NCBI GenBank assembly: GCA_963746265.1
Contig: CAVVAM010000007.1
Location: 186,001-250,000 of the forward strand
DNA length: 64,000 nt
Direction: 5' to 3'
DNA from: Ilumatobacter sp963746265
Lineage (GTDB): Bacteria > Actinomycetota > Acidimicrobiia > Acidimicrobiales > Ilumatobacteraceae
A program made the position numbers and the translations under genes. Positions 35,470 to 46,374 of this stretch are shown here, in pieces; positions within the stretch are counted from its first letter, which is position 1; each line of letters begins with the position of its first letter. Below the pieces are notes generated by a model. That model saw only the letters and a program-made list of their open reading frames with translations. It searched no databases and was not told the DNA's origin.

Positions 35470-36603
35470 ATGAGAGAGCACCGCACCCGCCTCGGGCTCC
35501 TACGCACTCGATGGAGTGCCGTCGGCGCTGCCGTCGCCGTCACACTCGGAGCCGGAGGCCTCAGCATGGCCCAGGCTGCCATCGATACTGGCGACCGACC
35601 GGTCACCGTCTCGATCGCCGCCGAGCGCATCCTGGACACCCGCGTCAACCTCGGGCTCGCCGGCCGATTCGCCGACGCCACACCGCGTGACATCCAGGTC
35701 ACCGGCTCGGTGCCGGTCGCCTCCGGCGGCAACAAGACCGTCGTGCCCGCGGACGCGATCGGCGTGCTCGTCAACGTCACGGTCGTCACGCCGACCCACG
35801 AGGGATTCCTGTCACTGCGGCCCTCCGGCGCCCCGGGCGAACCCACCACCAGCACCGTGAACTTCTTCCCCGGCGCGATCGAGCCCAACGCGGCAACGGT
35901 CGACCTGAACAATGGCAAGATCCAGATCTGGGTCGAGACCTCATCCGACTCCGGCAGCGCCGACGTCCTCATCGACGTCGTCGGCTACACCATCGGCCAC
36001 ACCCACGACGACCGCTACTACACCGAGGCCGAAGTCGACGCCGCAGTCGCACCCAAAGCCAACTCCGCCGACGTCTACACCAAGTCCCAGGTCTACACCA
36101 AGGCCCAGACCGACGCGAAGCTCTCGACGGTGACGGTCCTCGGGTACAACGGCTCGAACACCGAGGCATCGCCGGTCGACACCTACGAGTTGATTCGAAC
36201 TGTGGGCGTCTTCACGAAGGTTGCCGCGGGCACGGCCGTTCGGCTGGACTTCAGTGGGCACCACACCTCGACGGGCGGAGGCTTCTGTCACTATCAGTTG
36301 CGCATCGACGGTCGTGCGAACGACGGGGACAACGCGCTCAACTATCAAGGCGACCAGGAGGGCAACGCCGTCTCGTATGCCGCTGCGGCGCCGCTCGCGA
36401 CCTTCGCCATGTTCCCGAATCTGTCTGCTGGTAATCACACGGTGCAGATCTACGTCCGCGGTATCGGCGCCACGAGTTGCCAACTCAACTCGGGCAACTT
36501 CAATCAGCAGGTGGTCGTCGAGGAGTTCCCGGTGTCGCCGTTGTCCGACCTCGCGAGCGTGACCGCAGCGTCCACCGACGGAGCGCTGGAAGGCGGGAAG
36601 TAA
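35470..36603 (+). CDS. Secreted modular surface protein
   Basis: A 377-aa exported protein of unknown function. It has a signal peptide (AVGAAVAVTLGAGGLSMAQA), an N-terminal beta domain of about 130 aa with AAERILDTRVNLGLAGR and IGVLVNVTVVTPTHEGFLSLRP (an arrangement widespread in secreted actinobacterial proteins), then a short fibre-like region GHTHDDRYYTEAEVDAAV and YTKSQVYTKAQTDAKL like phage tail-fibre repeats, and a C-terminal beta domain. The C-terminal domain (from about 36140) has more A/T-ending codons than the rest, a sign that it may have been exchanged as a module. A GGGGAA ribosome-binding site precedes the ATG. Confidence 0.75.
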   Translation: MREHRTRLGLLRTRWSAVGAAVAVTLGAGGLSMAQAAIDTGDRPVTVSIAAERILDTRVNLGLAGRFADATPRDIQVTGSVPVASGGNKTVVPADAIGVLVNVTVVTPTHEGFLSLRPSGAPGEPTTSTVNFFPGAIEPNAATVDLNNGKIQIWVETSSDSGSADVLIDVVGYTIGHTHDDRYYTEAEVDAAVAPKANSADVYTKSQVYTKAQTDAKLSTVTVLGYNGSNTEASPVDTYELIRTVGVFTKVAAGTAVRLDFSGHHTSTGGGFCHYQLRIDGRANDGDNALNYQGDQEGNAVSYAAAAPLATFAMFPNLSAGNHTVQIYVRGIGATSCQLNSGNFNQQVVVEEFPVSPLSDLASVTAASTDGALEGGK

Positions 36604-37099
36604 CAGCGAGTCGCGGGCGGTCGGGCCCGAACCGGCCTGATCGCAGCTGGTCCGTGGTCGCCGTAGCGGCGACCGCGGACCGGCTCCACCGATCGCCGAA
36701 ACCGGGTGGCTGACGCGGCCACCGCCGGCATTTCTGACAACTCGGTCGGTGATCGGGCGCCGGAGTCGCGATGCACACCCACAGGTCCCGGCGCACTCGG
36801 CGCCGTCGAGCGGGGAACAGCTGGTGCTCTGACCACAATCGTTTCGCGCGGGTCCTGGCCCGTATCGGACCAGGTGAGGACCGTTGCTCCGACCAGCAAA
36901 GATCGCGGCCACAGCACTAGCAGGGCGGCACACCTCGAAGCGTGCGCTCCGATCGCTGCAGGGTCGGACGGCTGAAATTCCGTGAAAGTCGGTGGAGCCC
37001 TTTCGCCGGTGGGCGATCCGCGAGAAGATCGTGTGGGGCGGTCGCCGGGCCACCGAGCCTGGCGTCCAGCCGTCTTGGGAAGTCGACCAGGGGGTCACC
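36604..37099. other. Long leader region upstream of the amylopullulanase
   Basis: About 500 bases without a supported gene. The last 120 bases can form nested pairings: CGGTGG (36990-36995) with CCACCG (37050-37055), enclosing GGCGATC (37012-37018) with GGTCGCC (37039-37045, one G-U). This is consistent with a structured 5' leader, but I cannot match it to a known riboswitch class. Confidence 0.35.
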
Positions 37100-40000
37100 A
37101 TGCAACTTCGTCGCCACGTCGCCACTGCTGCGGCCATCGGCCTGCTCGTCACTGCCGCGCTGCCGGCGAGCATTCGGGCCGACCACACACCAGACCCGAC
37201 ATCGGTGGCGGTCGCCGGATCACTCCAATCCGAGTTGGGGTGTCCGGGCGACTGGCAGCCGGACTGTGCGGCCACCAGCTGACATTCGACGCCGACGACG
37301 GCGTCTAGCAGGGCACGTTCAACGCCCGGCAGGGGCTACGAGTACAAGGCGGCGATCAACGACTCGTGGGACGAGAACTACGGCGCCAACGCCCAGTCCA
37401 ACGGCGCCAACATCGCTCTCACGCTCGGCGCGGCGACGGACGTCACGTTCTACTACGACCACCAGACCCACTGGGTCACCGACGACGTCAACTCGGCGAT
37501 CGCCACCGCCGCCGGCAGCTTCCAGTCCGAGCTCGGCTGCCCCGGCGACTGGCAACCCGACTGCCTGCGGTCGTGGATGCAGGACGCCGACGGCGACGGC
37601 GTCTACGAGTTCGCCACCGACCAGATCCCCGCGGGCGCCTACGAGTTCAAGGTCGCGCTCGACGAGAACTGGACCACGTCCTACCCCGCCGGCAACGTCG
37701 CGTTCACCGCGGTCGACGGCAACACGGTCACGTTCACCTACGACTCCACCACGAACGAGGTCACCGTCGACGCCGGCGGCGGCACGGCCGAGCCGGGTGA
37801 CGAACTCCTCGTCCGGCCCCCGGTGCGGGTCGACGCGCAGGACAACGTCTTCTACTTCGTCATGCCCGACCGCTTCGACAACGGCGACCCCGGCAACGAC
37901 GAGGCCGGCGACCTCTCCGGCGATCCGCTCGTCAACGGCTTCGACCCGACGAGCAAGGGCTTCTACCACGGCGGCGACCTCGCCGGGCTGAGCGCTCAGC
38001 TGCCGTACCTCGACGGACTCGGCGTCAACGCGATCTGGCTCACCCCGCAGTTCACGAACCGGTGGGTGCAAGGCGAGGGCACACCGGGCGGCACGAGTGC
38101 CGGATATCACGGCTACTGGCAGATCGACTACTCCTCGATCGATCCACACTTCGGCACCAACGCCGAGATGCAGCAGCTCGTGGCCGGCGCCCACGCGCTC
38201 GGCATCGACATCTACTTCGACATCGTCGCCAACCACACCGGCGACGTGATCACCTACACCGAGGGCGACAACCCGCCGTACATCTCCAAGGCCGACTCGC
38301 CGTACCTGGACAGCGTCGGCGCGCCGTTCGACGACAGCGCGTACGCCGGTACCGGCACGTTCCCGACCGTCGACCCGGCGGTCAGCTTCCCGTACACGCC
38401 GACGTTCAACAGCGTCGCCGACGAGACGATCAAGTCGCCGGCGTTCCTCGACGACCCGACCAACTACCACAACCGCGGCAACAGCACCTTCACCGGCGAG
38501 AACAGCCTCTACGGCGACTTCTTCGGTCTCGACGACCTGTGGACCGAGAAGCCCGAGGTGCAGGACGGGTTGATCGGTGTCTTCAAGGACATGGTGACCG
38601 ACTACGACATCGACGGCTTCCGGATCGACACGGTCAAGCACGTCAACGACGAGTTCTGGGAGGCGTTCGGCCCCGAGCTGAAGGCCCACGCCAGCTCACT
38701 GGGCAAGGACGACTTCTTCATGTTCGGCGAGGTGTTCAGCTTCGACGTGCCGTACCTGTCGCGCTTCAGCACCGATCTGCCGCTCGACGCCGTGCTCGAC
38801 TTCGGCTTCCAGGGCACCGCCCGCAACTTCGCCGGCCAGAACGGCTCGACCGACAACGTCGCCGGCTTCTACGCCGCCGACGACTACTACACCGACGCCG
38901 ACAGCAACGCGTACTCGCTGCCGCTGTTCCTCGGCAACCACGACATCGGCCGGACCGGGCTGTTCATGCAGCAGGACAACCCCGGCGCGAGCGACGCCGA
39001 GCTCGTCGCCCGCAGCCGGCTGGCGCACGCGCTGATGTACTTCGGTCGCGGCATGCCGGTCGTGTACTACGGCGACGAGCAGGGCTTCACCGGCGACGGT
39101 GGCGACCAGGACGCCAGGCAGGACATGATGCCGAGCCTCGTCGCCAGCTACAACGACGACGACCTGATCGGCACGACGGCCACGACCGCCGACGCCAACT
39201 TCGACGTCACCCACCCGCTGTACGAGACGCTCGGCGACTACGGCGCGCTCCTCGACGCCCATCCCGCGCTGACCCGGGGCGCCCAACTCCACCGCTACAG
39301 CGAGGGGTCGGCCGGCGTCTACGCCTTCAGCCGAATCGAGCGCAACGAGAGGGTCGAGTACGTCGTCGCGTTGAACAACAGCGAGTCCGACGACTCGGCG
39401 ACGTTCGAGACCGACTCACCGGCGACCGACTTCACCGAGATCTGGCCCGGCGGCGGCCCGACGATCTCCAGCGACCCCACCGGCAGCCTGACCGTCGATG
39501 TCCCGGCGCTCGGCGTCAAGGTGTACCGCGCTGACGCGGGCATCGCCGTGCCTGGCGGCGCGCCGGTCGTCACGATGACCGCACCCGCCGCCGGCGCCGA
39601 GGTGCTCGGTCGGGTCGAGGTCGGCGCGGCGCTCTCGTCGACCGCCTACACCGAGGTGACGTTCGCCGTGTCGATCGACGGCGCCCCGTACGAGCACATC
39701 GGCACCGACGACAACGCGCCGTACCGCGTGTTCCACGACGTCTCCCAATACCCGGCCGGCACCATGCTCGAGTTCAAGGCGATCGCCGACAACATGTCCG
39801 GCGCGATCTCGTCGGCCAAGGTCGCCGCTGCCGTCGGTGCCGAGGAGCCGCCGAGCTTCTCCGGCTTCGACTACGCGATCGTCCACTACAACCGTCCCGC
39901 CGGCGACTACGGCGACCACACGACCGGCGACTTCAACGACTTCTGGGGCCTGCACCTGTGGGGCGACGCGATCGACCCATCCGAGGTGACCGAGTGGGCG

Positions 40001-43000
40001 TCGCCCAAGCCGTTCGAGGGCGAGGACGAGTTCGGCCGCTTCGCCTGGATCCGCCGCGGCGGCAGCGACAGCCAGGTCAACTTCATCATCCACCAGGGCG
40101 ACGCCAAGGACACCGACCCCGACCGATCCTTCGACGCCGACGCCAACCCGGAGATCTGGATCAACCAGGGTGATCCGACCATCTACACCAGTCAGGCCGA
40201 CGCCCAGGGCTTCGCCACGATCCGCTACAACCGCGACGACGGTGACTACGGAACCCCGAGCCCCGACTTCAACACGTTCTGGGGCCTCCACCTGTGGGGC
40301 GACGCGATCGACCCGTCGGCGGCGACCGATTGGACGTCGCCACGGGAACCGGATGGCATCGACGACTACGGCGCCTACTGGAACGTGCCGATCGTCGACT
40401 CGTCCCAGCCGCTGAACTTCATCATCCATCGCGGCGACGCCAAGGACCCCGGCCCCGACGAGAGCTTCGTCCCGGCCGAGACGCCGACGGTCTGGAAGCA
40501 GTCGGGCGACACCGAGATCTACCCGTCGCGCGGCGCCGCCGAGGACACCGCCGTCATCCACTACCACCGCGACGGCGGCGACTACGGCGACAGCTCCAGT
40601 CCCGACTTCAACGACTTCTGGGGCCTGCACGTGTGGGAAGGGTCGGTCGACCCGACCGAGTGGCCCGATCCGGTGCGCTGGACCGCCGTCGACGTGTTCG
40701 GCCCGCGGTTCGAGGTGCCGGTCCAGGACGGCGCGCCACAGCTCGCGTACATCATCCACCGGGGCGACGAGAAGGACCCCGGCCCCGACCAGTTCCTCTC
40801 GTTCGACCCCTGGGGCTACGAGGTGTGGCAGCTCTCGGGCGAGAACCCATCCGATCCCGCCGAGCCGCACTATGTGCTGCCGATCGTCGGCACGGGCGCC
40901 GCGCCCGGCAACCTCGACCAGCAGCGGGCGCACTGGGTGTCCGAGGACACGATCGCCTGGGCGGTGGGCGGAAATCCGAGTGTCGACTATGCGCTGTGCT
41001 CTGCCCCGACCGGCGGGCTGACGCTCGGCGCAGCGGGCATCGAGGGCGGCGACTGCATCCCGCTCACCCCGGGCGCCCCGTACCCGGCCGGCGTCGACGG
41101 CTTCCTCCACCTCGCGGGGATGCCGACGTTGACGATCCCCGCCGCCGATCTCGGTGACGTGCCGTCGATCCTCACGGGGCAGGTCGCCGTGCAGGCGGTC
41201 GACGCCGGCCTGCGCGTCGACGCGACCGGTCTCCAGCTCCCCGGCGTGCTCGACGACCTGTACGCGACCGACACCGACCTCGGCGTGGTGTGGGACGCGG
41301 GCGTGCCGACCGTCAAGCTGTGGGCGCCGACGGCGAAGAACGTCACGCTGCACGTGTTCGACGACGCCGACCCGGCGACCACGTCGACCACCTACCCGAT
41401 GACCGCCGCGGGCGGCGTGTGGTCGGCAACCGGCGATGCCGCGTGGAACGGGAAGTACTACCTGTTCGAGATCGAGGTCTACGTGCCGACGACCGGCGCG
41501 GTCGAGACCAACATCGTCACCGACCCGTACTCGGTGTCGCTGTCGACCAACTCGACCCGCAGCCAGATCGCCGACCTCTCGGACCCTGCGCTCGCGCCGG
41601 CCGGGTGGGAGATGGCGGCCAAGCCCGACCTGCAGGCGCCCGAGGACATCTCGATCTACGAGCTCCACGTCCGCGACTTCTCGATCTCCGACGAGACCGT
41701 CCCGGCCGACGAGCGCGGCACGTTCGCCGCGTTCACCGAGACCGGATCGAACGGGATGCGGCACCTTGCCGAGCTGGCCGACGCCGGCCTCAGCCACGTC
41801 CACCTGCTGCCGGTGTTCGACATCGCGACGATCGAGGAGGACGCGTCGCTGCGCCAGGAGCCCGATCCCGCAGTGCTCGCGACGTATCCGCCCGACTCCG
41901 ACCAGCAGCAGGCTGCGGTCACCGCGACCGCCGATCTCGACGGGTTCAACTGGGGCTACGACCCGTACCACTACACGACGCCGGAAGGCTCCTACTCGAC
42001 CGATCCCGATGGGCCGCAACGGATCGTCGAGTTCCGCGAGATGGTGGGATCGCTCAACGACACCGGGCTGCGGGTGGTGATGGACGTCGTCTACAACCAC
42101 ACCAATTCGGCCGGCCAGGCGCCCACCTCAGTGCTCGACCGCATCGTCCCCGGCTACTACCAGCGCCTCGACGACAAGGGTGCCGTCGAGACCTCGACGT
42201 GCTGCGCCAACACCGCCACCGAGCACGCCATGATGGGCAAGCTGATGGTCGACTCGGTCGTCACGTGGGCGAAGCAGTACAAGGTCGACGGCTTCCGCTT
42301 CGACCTGATGGGCCATCACAGCAAACAGAACATGGCCGACGTTCGGGCGGCGCTCGACGCGCTGACGGTCGCCGACGACGGCGTCGACGGCTCGTCGATC
42401 TACCTGTACGGCGAGGGCTGGAACTTCGGCGAGGTCGCCAACGATGCCCGCTTCGTCCAGGCGACCCAGCTGAACATGGCCGGCACCGGGATCGGCACGT
42501 TCTCCGACCGGCTACGCGACGCCGTCCGGGGTGGCGGCCCGTTCGACGACGGCAACAGCCTCATCACCAACCAGGGGTACGTCAACGGCCTGTGGTACGA
42601 CCCCAACGCGCAGGCGCTCCCGGAGCCGGCGGCCTTGAACGAGCTACTGCTGTCCGCCGACCAGATCCGGGTCGGTCTCGCGGGCAACCTCGCGAGCTAC
42701 GAGTTCGTCGACCGCAACGGCGATCTGATCACCGGTGCCGAGGTCGACTACAACGGCTCACCGGCCGGCTACACCGCCGACCCGCAGGAGAACATCGTCT
42801 ACATCGCCGCCCACGACAACCAGACGCTGTTCGACATCGGTCAGTACCACCACCCGGTGGGCACGTCGATGGCGGATCGGGTCCGGGCCCAGAACGTCGG
42901 CAACGCGATCACGGCACTCGCGCAGGGCGTCTCGTTCTTCCACGCCGGCCAGGACATGCTGCGATCGAAGTCGCTCGACCGCGACTCGTTCAACTCCGGC

Positions 43001-43870
43001 GACTGGTTCAACCGGCTCGACTTCACGTACGAGTCGAACAACTGGGGGGTCGGGCTGCCGGTCGCCGAGAAGAACGAGTCGAACTGGCCGATCCAGGGGC
43101 CGCTGCTGGCGAACCCCGACCTCCGCCCGGCTCCGAGCGACATCGAGCGCAACGTCGACGTCACCCGGGAGTGGCTGGCGGTACGCGAGAGCACACCGCT
43201 GTTCCACCTCGAGACCGCGGCCGACGTCCAGGATCGGGTGTCGTTCCTCAACACCGGGTCGGCGCAGATCCCCGGTCTGATCGCGATGCAGATCGCCGAT
43301 CCGAGCGACGGCGCGGTCGACCTCGACGAGGATCACGACTCGGTCATCTCGTTGTTCAACCCGACCGACGAGCCGATCGACTTCACGGTTGCCGGGCTGG
43401 TCGGGGCGGACGTCGAGCTGCACGACGTGCTCGCCGACTCGGTCGACCCGGTCGTCGCGTCATCGTCGTTCGATCCGACATCCGGCACGTTCGCGATCCC
43501 GGCCCGGACGGCAGCAGTGTTCGTCGAGTTGGGCCCGGACGTCACCCCACCTGTTGCCACGGCGGCGTTCGACCTCATCTCGAGCCCGAACGGCAAGATC
43601 GGGTGGTTCCGAGTCGTTGCCGAATGCGAGGACGATCGTGGCGTCGTCACGACCGTGGCGACGATCAATGGGTATTCGGTCGAGAACGGCGACAAGGTGT
43701 TGCTGATCACGAAGCCGCACGGCAACCGCCGGGTCACGACTCCCTGGTTCACGATCTTCACGGCGCCGAGCTTCGAACTGATCGTCACGTGCACCGACGC
43801 CGCCGGCAACACCGCGACGGCATCAGCAGCACCCGAGTTCCGACGGCCGGGAGGTGGACACCGTCACTGA
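37100..43870 (+). CDS. Secreted amylopullulanase with two GH13 domains (5' end disrupted)
   Basis: Giant secreted starch-degrading enzyme, about 2,256 codons. Order: signal peptide (VATAAAIGLLVTAALPASIRA), two X25-type repeats (each with LGCPGDWQPDC), an alpha-amylase GH13 domain from about residue 245 (nucleophile Asp510 in FRIDTVKHV, acid/base Glu544 in MFGEVF, Asp615 in GNHDI), three pullulanase-associated/CBM41-like repeats (each with FNDFWGLHLW or similar), a CBM48 domain (VKLWAPTAKNVTLHVF) and a second, pullulanase-type GH13 domain (Asp1735 in FRFDLMGHH, Glu1772 in YGEGWNFGE, Asp1906 in AAHDNQT). It should cut alpha-1,4 and alpha-1,6 links. Within the first X25 repeat a TGA at 37280 and a mismatched frame until about 37336 interrupt the reading frame; three missing bases and one TGG-to-TAG change would restore it. 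ATG at 37100 follows CAGGGGG. Confidence 0.87.
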
Positions 43871-43924
43871 CGGCGCCGTTGCGACCGGACGCGTTCGCGG
43901 TGCCGAATCCGGCAGAATGGGGGC

Positions 43925-44326
43925 ATGATCCTCACCGAGATCGACCATGTCGCCATCGCCGTTCGTGATCTCGACGCGGCGATCCAGTACTACGCCGACG
44001 CGTTCGGCGCCGAGGTGGCCCATCGAGAGATCGTCGACAGCGACGGCGTCGAGGAAGCCCTCGTCAAGGTCGCCGACAGCTACATCCAACTCACTGCGGC
44101 CACCCGGCCCGACTCCCCGATCGCCAAGTCGATCGAGAAGCGGGGCGAGGGTCTGCACCACATCGGCTACCGCGTCGACGATTGCGCCGTGGCGCTGCAA
44201 TCGATGATCGACGCCGGTGCCACCCCGATCGACACCGAACCCAGGCCGGGCAGTCGTGGCACGACCGTCGCGTTCGTGCATCCGAAGGGCAGCTTCGGCA
44301 CCCTCATCGAGCTCGTCCAGGAGTGA
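43925..44326 (+). CDS. mce: Methylmalonyl-CoA/ethylmalonyl-CoA epimerase
   Basis: A 133-aa VOC-fold epimerase that interconverts (2R) and (2S) methylmalonyl-CoA. It begins LTEIDHVAIAVRDLDAAIQYY with metal ligand His8, then EKRGEGLHHIGYRVDD with a second His, and ends FVHPKGSFGTLIELVQ with the Glu ligand. Full length. It links the ethylmalonyl-CoA pathway (ccrA at 33.6 kb) to succinyl-CoA. The stop overlaps the HAD-GH18 fusion gene start. Confidence 0.92.
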   Translation: MILTEIDHVAIAVRDLDAAIQYYADAFGAEVAHREIVDSDGVEEALVKVADSYIQLTAATRPDSPIAKSIEKRGEGLHHIGYRVDDCAVALQSMIDAGATPIDTEPRPGSRGTTVAFVHPKGSFGTLIELVQE

Positions 44327-46302
44327 CCGCCACCGACGCCGGCACCGACGCACCCGAGTCGGAGGTCGTCCTGCCCGCAGCGGTGCTGTGGGACATGGAC
44401 GGCACGCTCGTCGACACCGAGCCGTACTGGTTCGCCTCCGAACGCGACCTGGTCGATCGGTTCGGCCACGGCGAGTGGCCCGATCATCGTGCCCATGCGA
44501 TGGTCGGGTTCGACCTGCGCGACTCGGCCGCGTACATGCAGGAGCATGGTGGCGTCGAACTGCCGACCGACGAGATCGTCGACCGCCTGCTCGACGGCGT
44601 CATCGCCCGACTCCACCGCTCGATCCCCTGGCGTCCCGGTGCCCGCGAGCTCCTGGCCGAACTGAACGCGGCCGGCGTGCCGTGCGGCCTCGTGACGATG
44701 TCGTGGCGGCGGTTCGTCGACCCCGTCATGGCGGCACTCCCCGATGGTTCGTTCGTCACGACCGTGACCGGTGACGAGGTGCCACTCGGCCGTGGCAAGC
44801 CACAGCCGGATCCCTACCTGATCGGGGCGGATGGGTGTGGGGTGGCACCCGAACGCTGCCTGGCGATCGAGGACTCCCCCACCGGTGTTCGCTCGGCGCT
44901 CGCAGCCGGATGTCGGGTGCTCGGCGTCCCCAACATCCGAGCACTGCGCCGCGAACCCGGGCTGACGATCGTCGAGTCGCTCGCCGACGTGCACGTCGGC
45001 GACCTCGCCGAGATCATGACAGCGCCGCCGGCGACGCCGCGCCGGGCGCCGAGGCTCCAACTGCAGGCATCGCCGCGGGCGTTGCTCATCGGCGCCATGG
45101 CGGTGCTCACCGTCGCGGTGCTGTGGTTCACGACCCGCGGCGACGACAAACCCGCACCGGTCGCCCTCCCGCCGGGCGCGATCCCGATCGACGTGTGGGT
45201 TCCGTACTGGACACTCGACGACGTGCTCGCCGAGACCGAACTCAGGCTCGACGACGTTCGTGAGGCGTCGCCGTTCTGGTACGGCGCACGTGGGGTCGAC
45301 CAGATCGTCATCGACGAGAATGCCTCGTCCGAGCTCACCGAGGAGTTCACCGACCGGATGGACGACTCGCCCGCTCGATTCGTCCCGTCGATCAACGACG
45401 AGATGCCGGCCGGCGGCATGGCGGCGATACTCGCCGACCCGGCGACGCGTTCCGAACACGTCGCCGCCATCGTCGAGTTCGCCGATGACCTCGACGTCGA
45501 CGGCATCGATCTCGACTACGAGAAGTTCGCCTTCTCCGACGGACGCGACACGTGGGCCGAGACCCGGCCGAACTGGGTGGCGTTCGTGACCGAGTTGGCC
45601 GACGCACTCCACGCCGACGACCGAACCCTCACGGTGAGCATCCCACCTGTGTGGGGCCTACCGGCGCAGACGATCGAGGCCGCCCGCGAGAATGCCGCGG
45701 ACGGTGACCAGACCGCGACCACCGTCCCGATCGACACCGCCGAGGGCTATTGGGTCTACGACCACGGAGCGATCGCACCGGTGGTCGATGCGATCCGGAT
45801 CATGGCCTACGACTACTCCGTCGACGCGGCCGGCCCGATCGCCCCGATCTGGTGGGTCGCCGACGCCGTCGCGAGTACCTCGGCGGTCGTGCCCCGGGAG
45901 TACCACGACAAGCTCGTGCTCGGTGTCGGCCCGTACGGACGCAACTGGGCGACGTCGACCGTCGGTGAGTGCCCGACCGACGCCGAGGGGCGGACCAACG
46001 TCTTCGCACGGTCGGTGCTCGACCTGGCGGCCCGCCGTGGAGGGACCCCGGTCTTCGACCCGGGCACCGCCGAGTGGTCGATGGTGTACTCACTCACCGT
46101 GGACGATGGCGGGGTCTCGTGCGTACAGAGCCGGCAGGTTCACTGGGTCGATGCCGAAGGTGTAGCGGCACGAGCCGAGCTCGCACGGCGGGCCGGTTGG
46201 GGCGGCGTCTCGATCTGGGCACTCGGCTACGAAGACGCCGAGGTGTGGCAATCCGTCGTGGCCGCGAGCCGCGACCCGCTCGCCGCCGAACCGGCCGGCT
46301 GA
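44323..46302 (+). CDS. HAD phosphatase - membrane helix - GH18 glycosidase fusion
   Basis: A 659-aa fusion of two unrelated enzyme domains. Residues 15-230 are a HAD-IA phosphatase: LWDMDGTLVDTEPYW with nucleophile Asp24, VTMSW (motif II), and GKPQPDPYLIGADGC followed by AIEDSPTGVRSALAAG (motifs III and IV). Residues about 253-272 (ALLIGAMAVLTVAVLWFTT) form one membrane helix. From about 285 comes a GH18-type barrel with VDGIDLDYEKF, the DxxDxDxE motif ending in catalytic Glu400, then RIMAYDYSVDAAGPIAPIWW and GWGGVSIWALGYED. The topology places the phosphatase inside and the glycosidase outside. The frame is open throughout. The GTG start overlaps the epimerase stop. Confidence 0.87.
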   Translation: MTATDAGTDAPESEVVLPAAVLWDMDGTLVDTEPYWFASERDLVDRFGHGEWPDHRAHAMVGFDLRDSAAYMQEHGGVELPTDEIVDRLLDGVIARLHRSIPWRPGARELLAELNAAGVPCGLVTMSWRRFVDPVMAALPDGSFVTTVTGDEVPLGRGKPQPDPYLIGADGCGVAPERCLAIEDSPTGVRSALAAGCRVLGVPNIRALRREPGLTIVESLADVHVGDLAEIMTAPPATPRRAPRLQLQASPRALLIGAMAVLTVAVLWFTTRGDDKPAPVALPPGAIPIDVWVPYWTLDDVLAETELRLDDVREASPFWYGARGVDQIVIDENASSELTEEFTDRMDDSPARFVPSINDEMPAGGMAAILADPATRSEHVAAIVEFADDLDVDGIDLDYEKFAFSDGRDTWAETRPNWVAFVTELADALHADDRTLTVSIPPVWGLPAQTIEAARENAADGDQTATTVPIDTAEGYWVYDHGAIAPVVDAIRIMAYDYSVDAAGPIAPIWWVADAVASTSAVVPREYHDKLVLGVGPYGRNWATSTVGECPTDAEGRTNVFARSVLDLAARRGGTPVFDPGTAEWSMVYSLTVDDGGVSCVQSRQVHWVDAEGVAARAELARRAGWGGVSIWALGYEDAEVWQSVVAASRDPLAAEPAG

Positions 46303-46374
46303 CCCCGGCGGCGGGTCTGCGAAAGATTCGCGAAACGCAGCCCCGTCGAACCGGCCCGATGCCAGACTGCCGCC

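Noticed and set aside
37280..37282. TGA in the amylopullulanase 5' region as another selenocysteine codon
   Set aside because: The residues after it in this frame do not match the family; the conserved sequence continues in a shifted frame and contains a TAG, so indels explain it better.
39416..42100. Very long antisense open frame within the amylopullulanase gene (also another long frame at 41290-43968)
   Set aside because: Both mirror the codon bias of the real gene; products are low-complexity and without domains.
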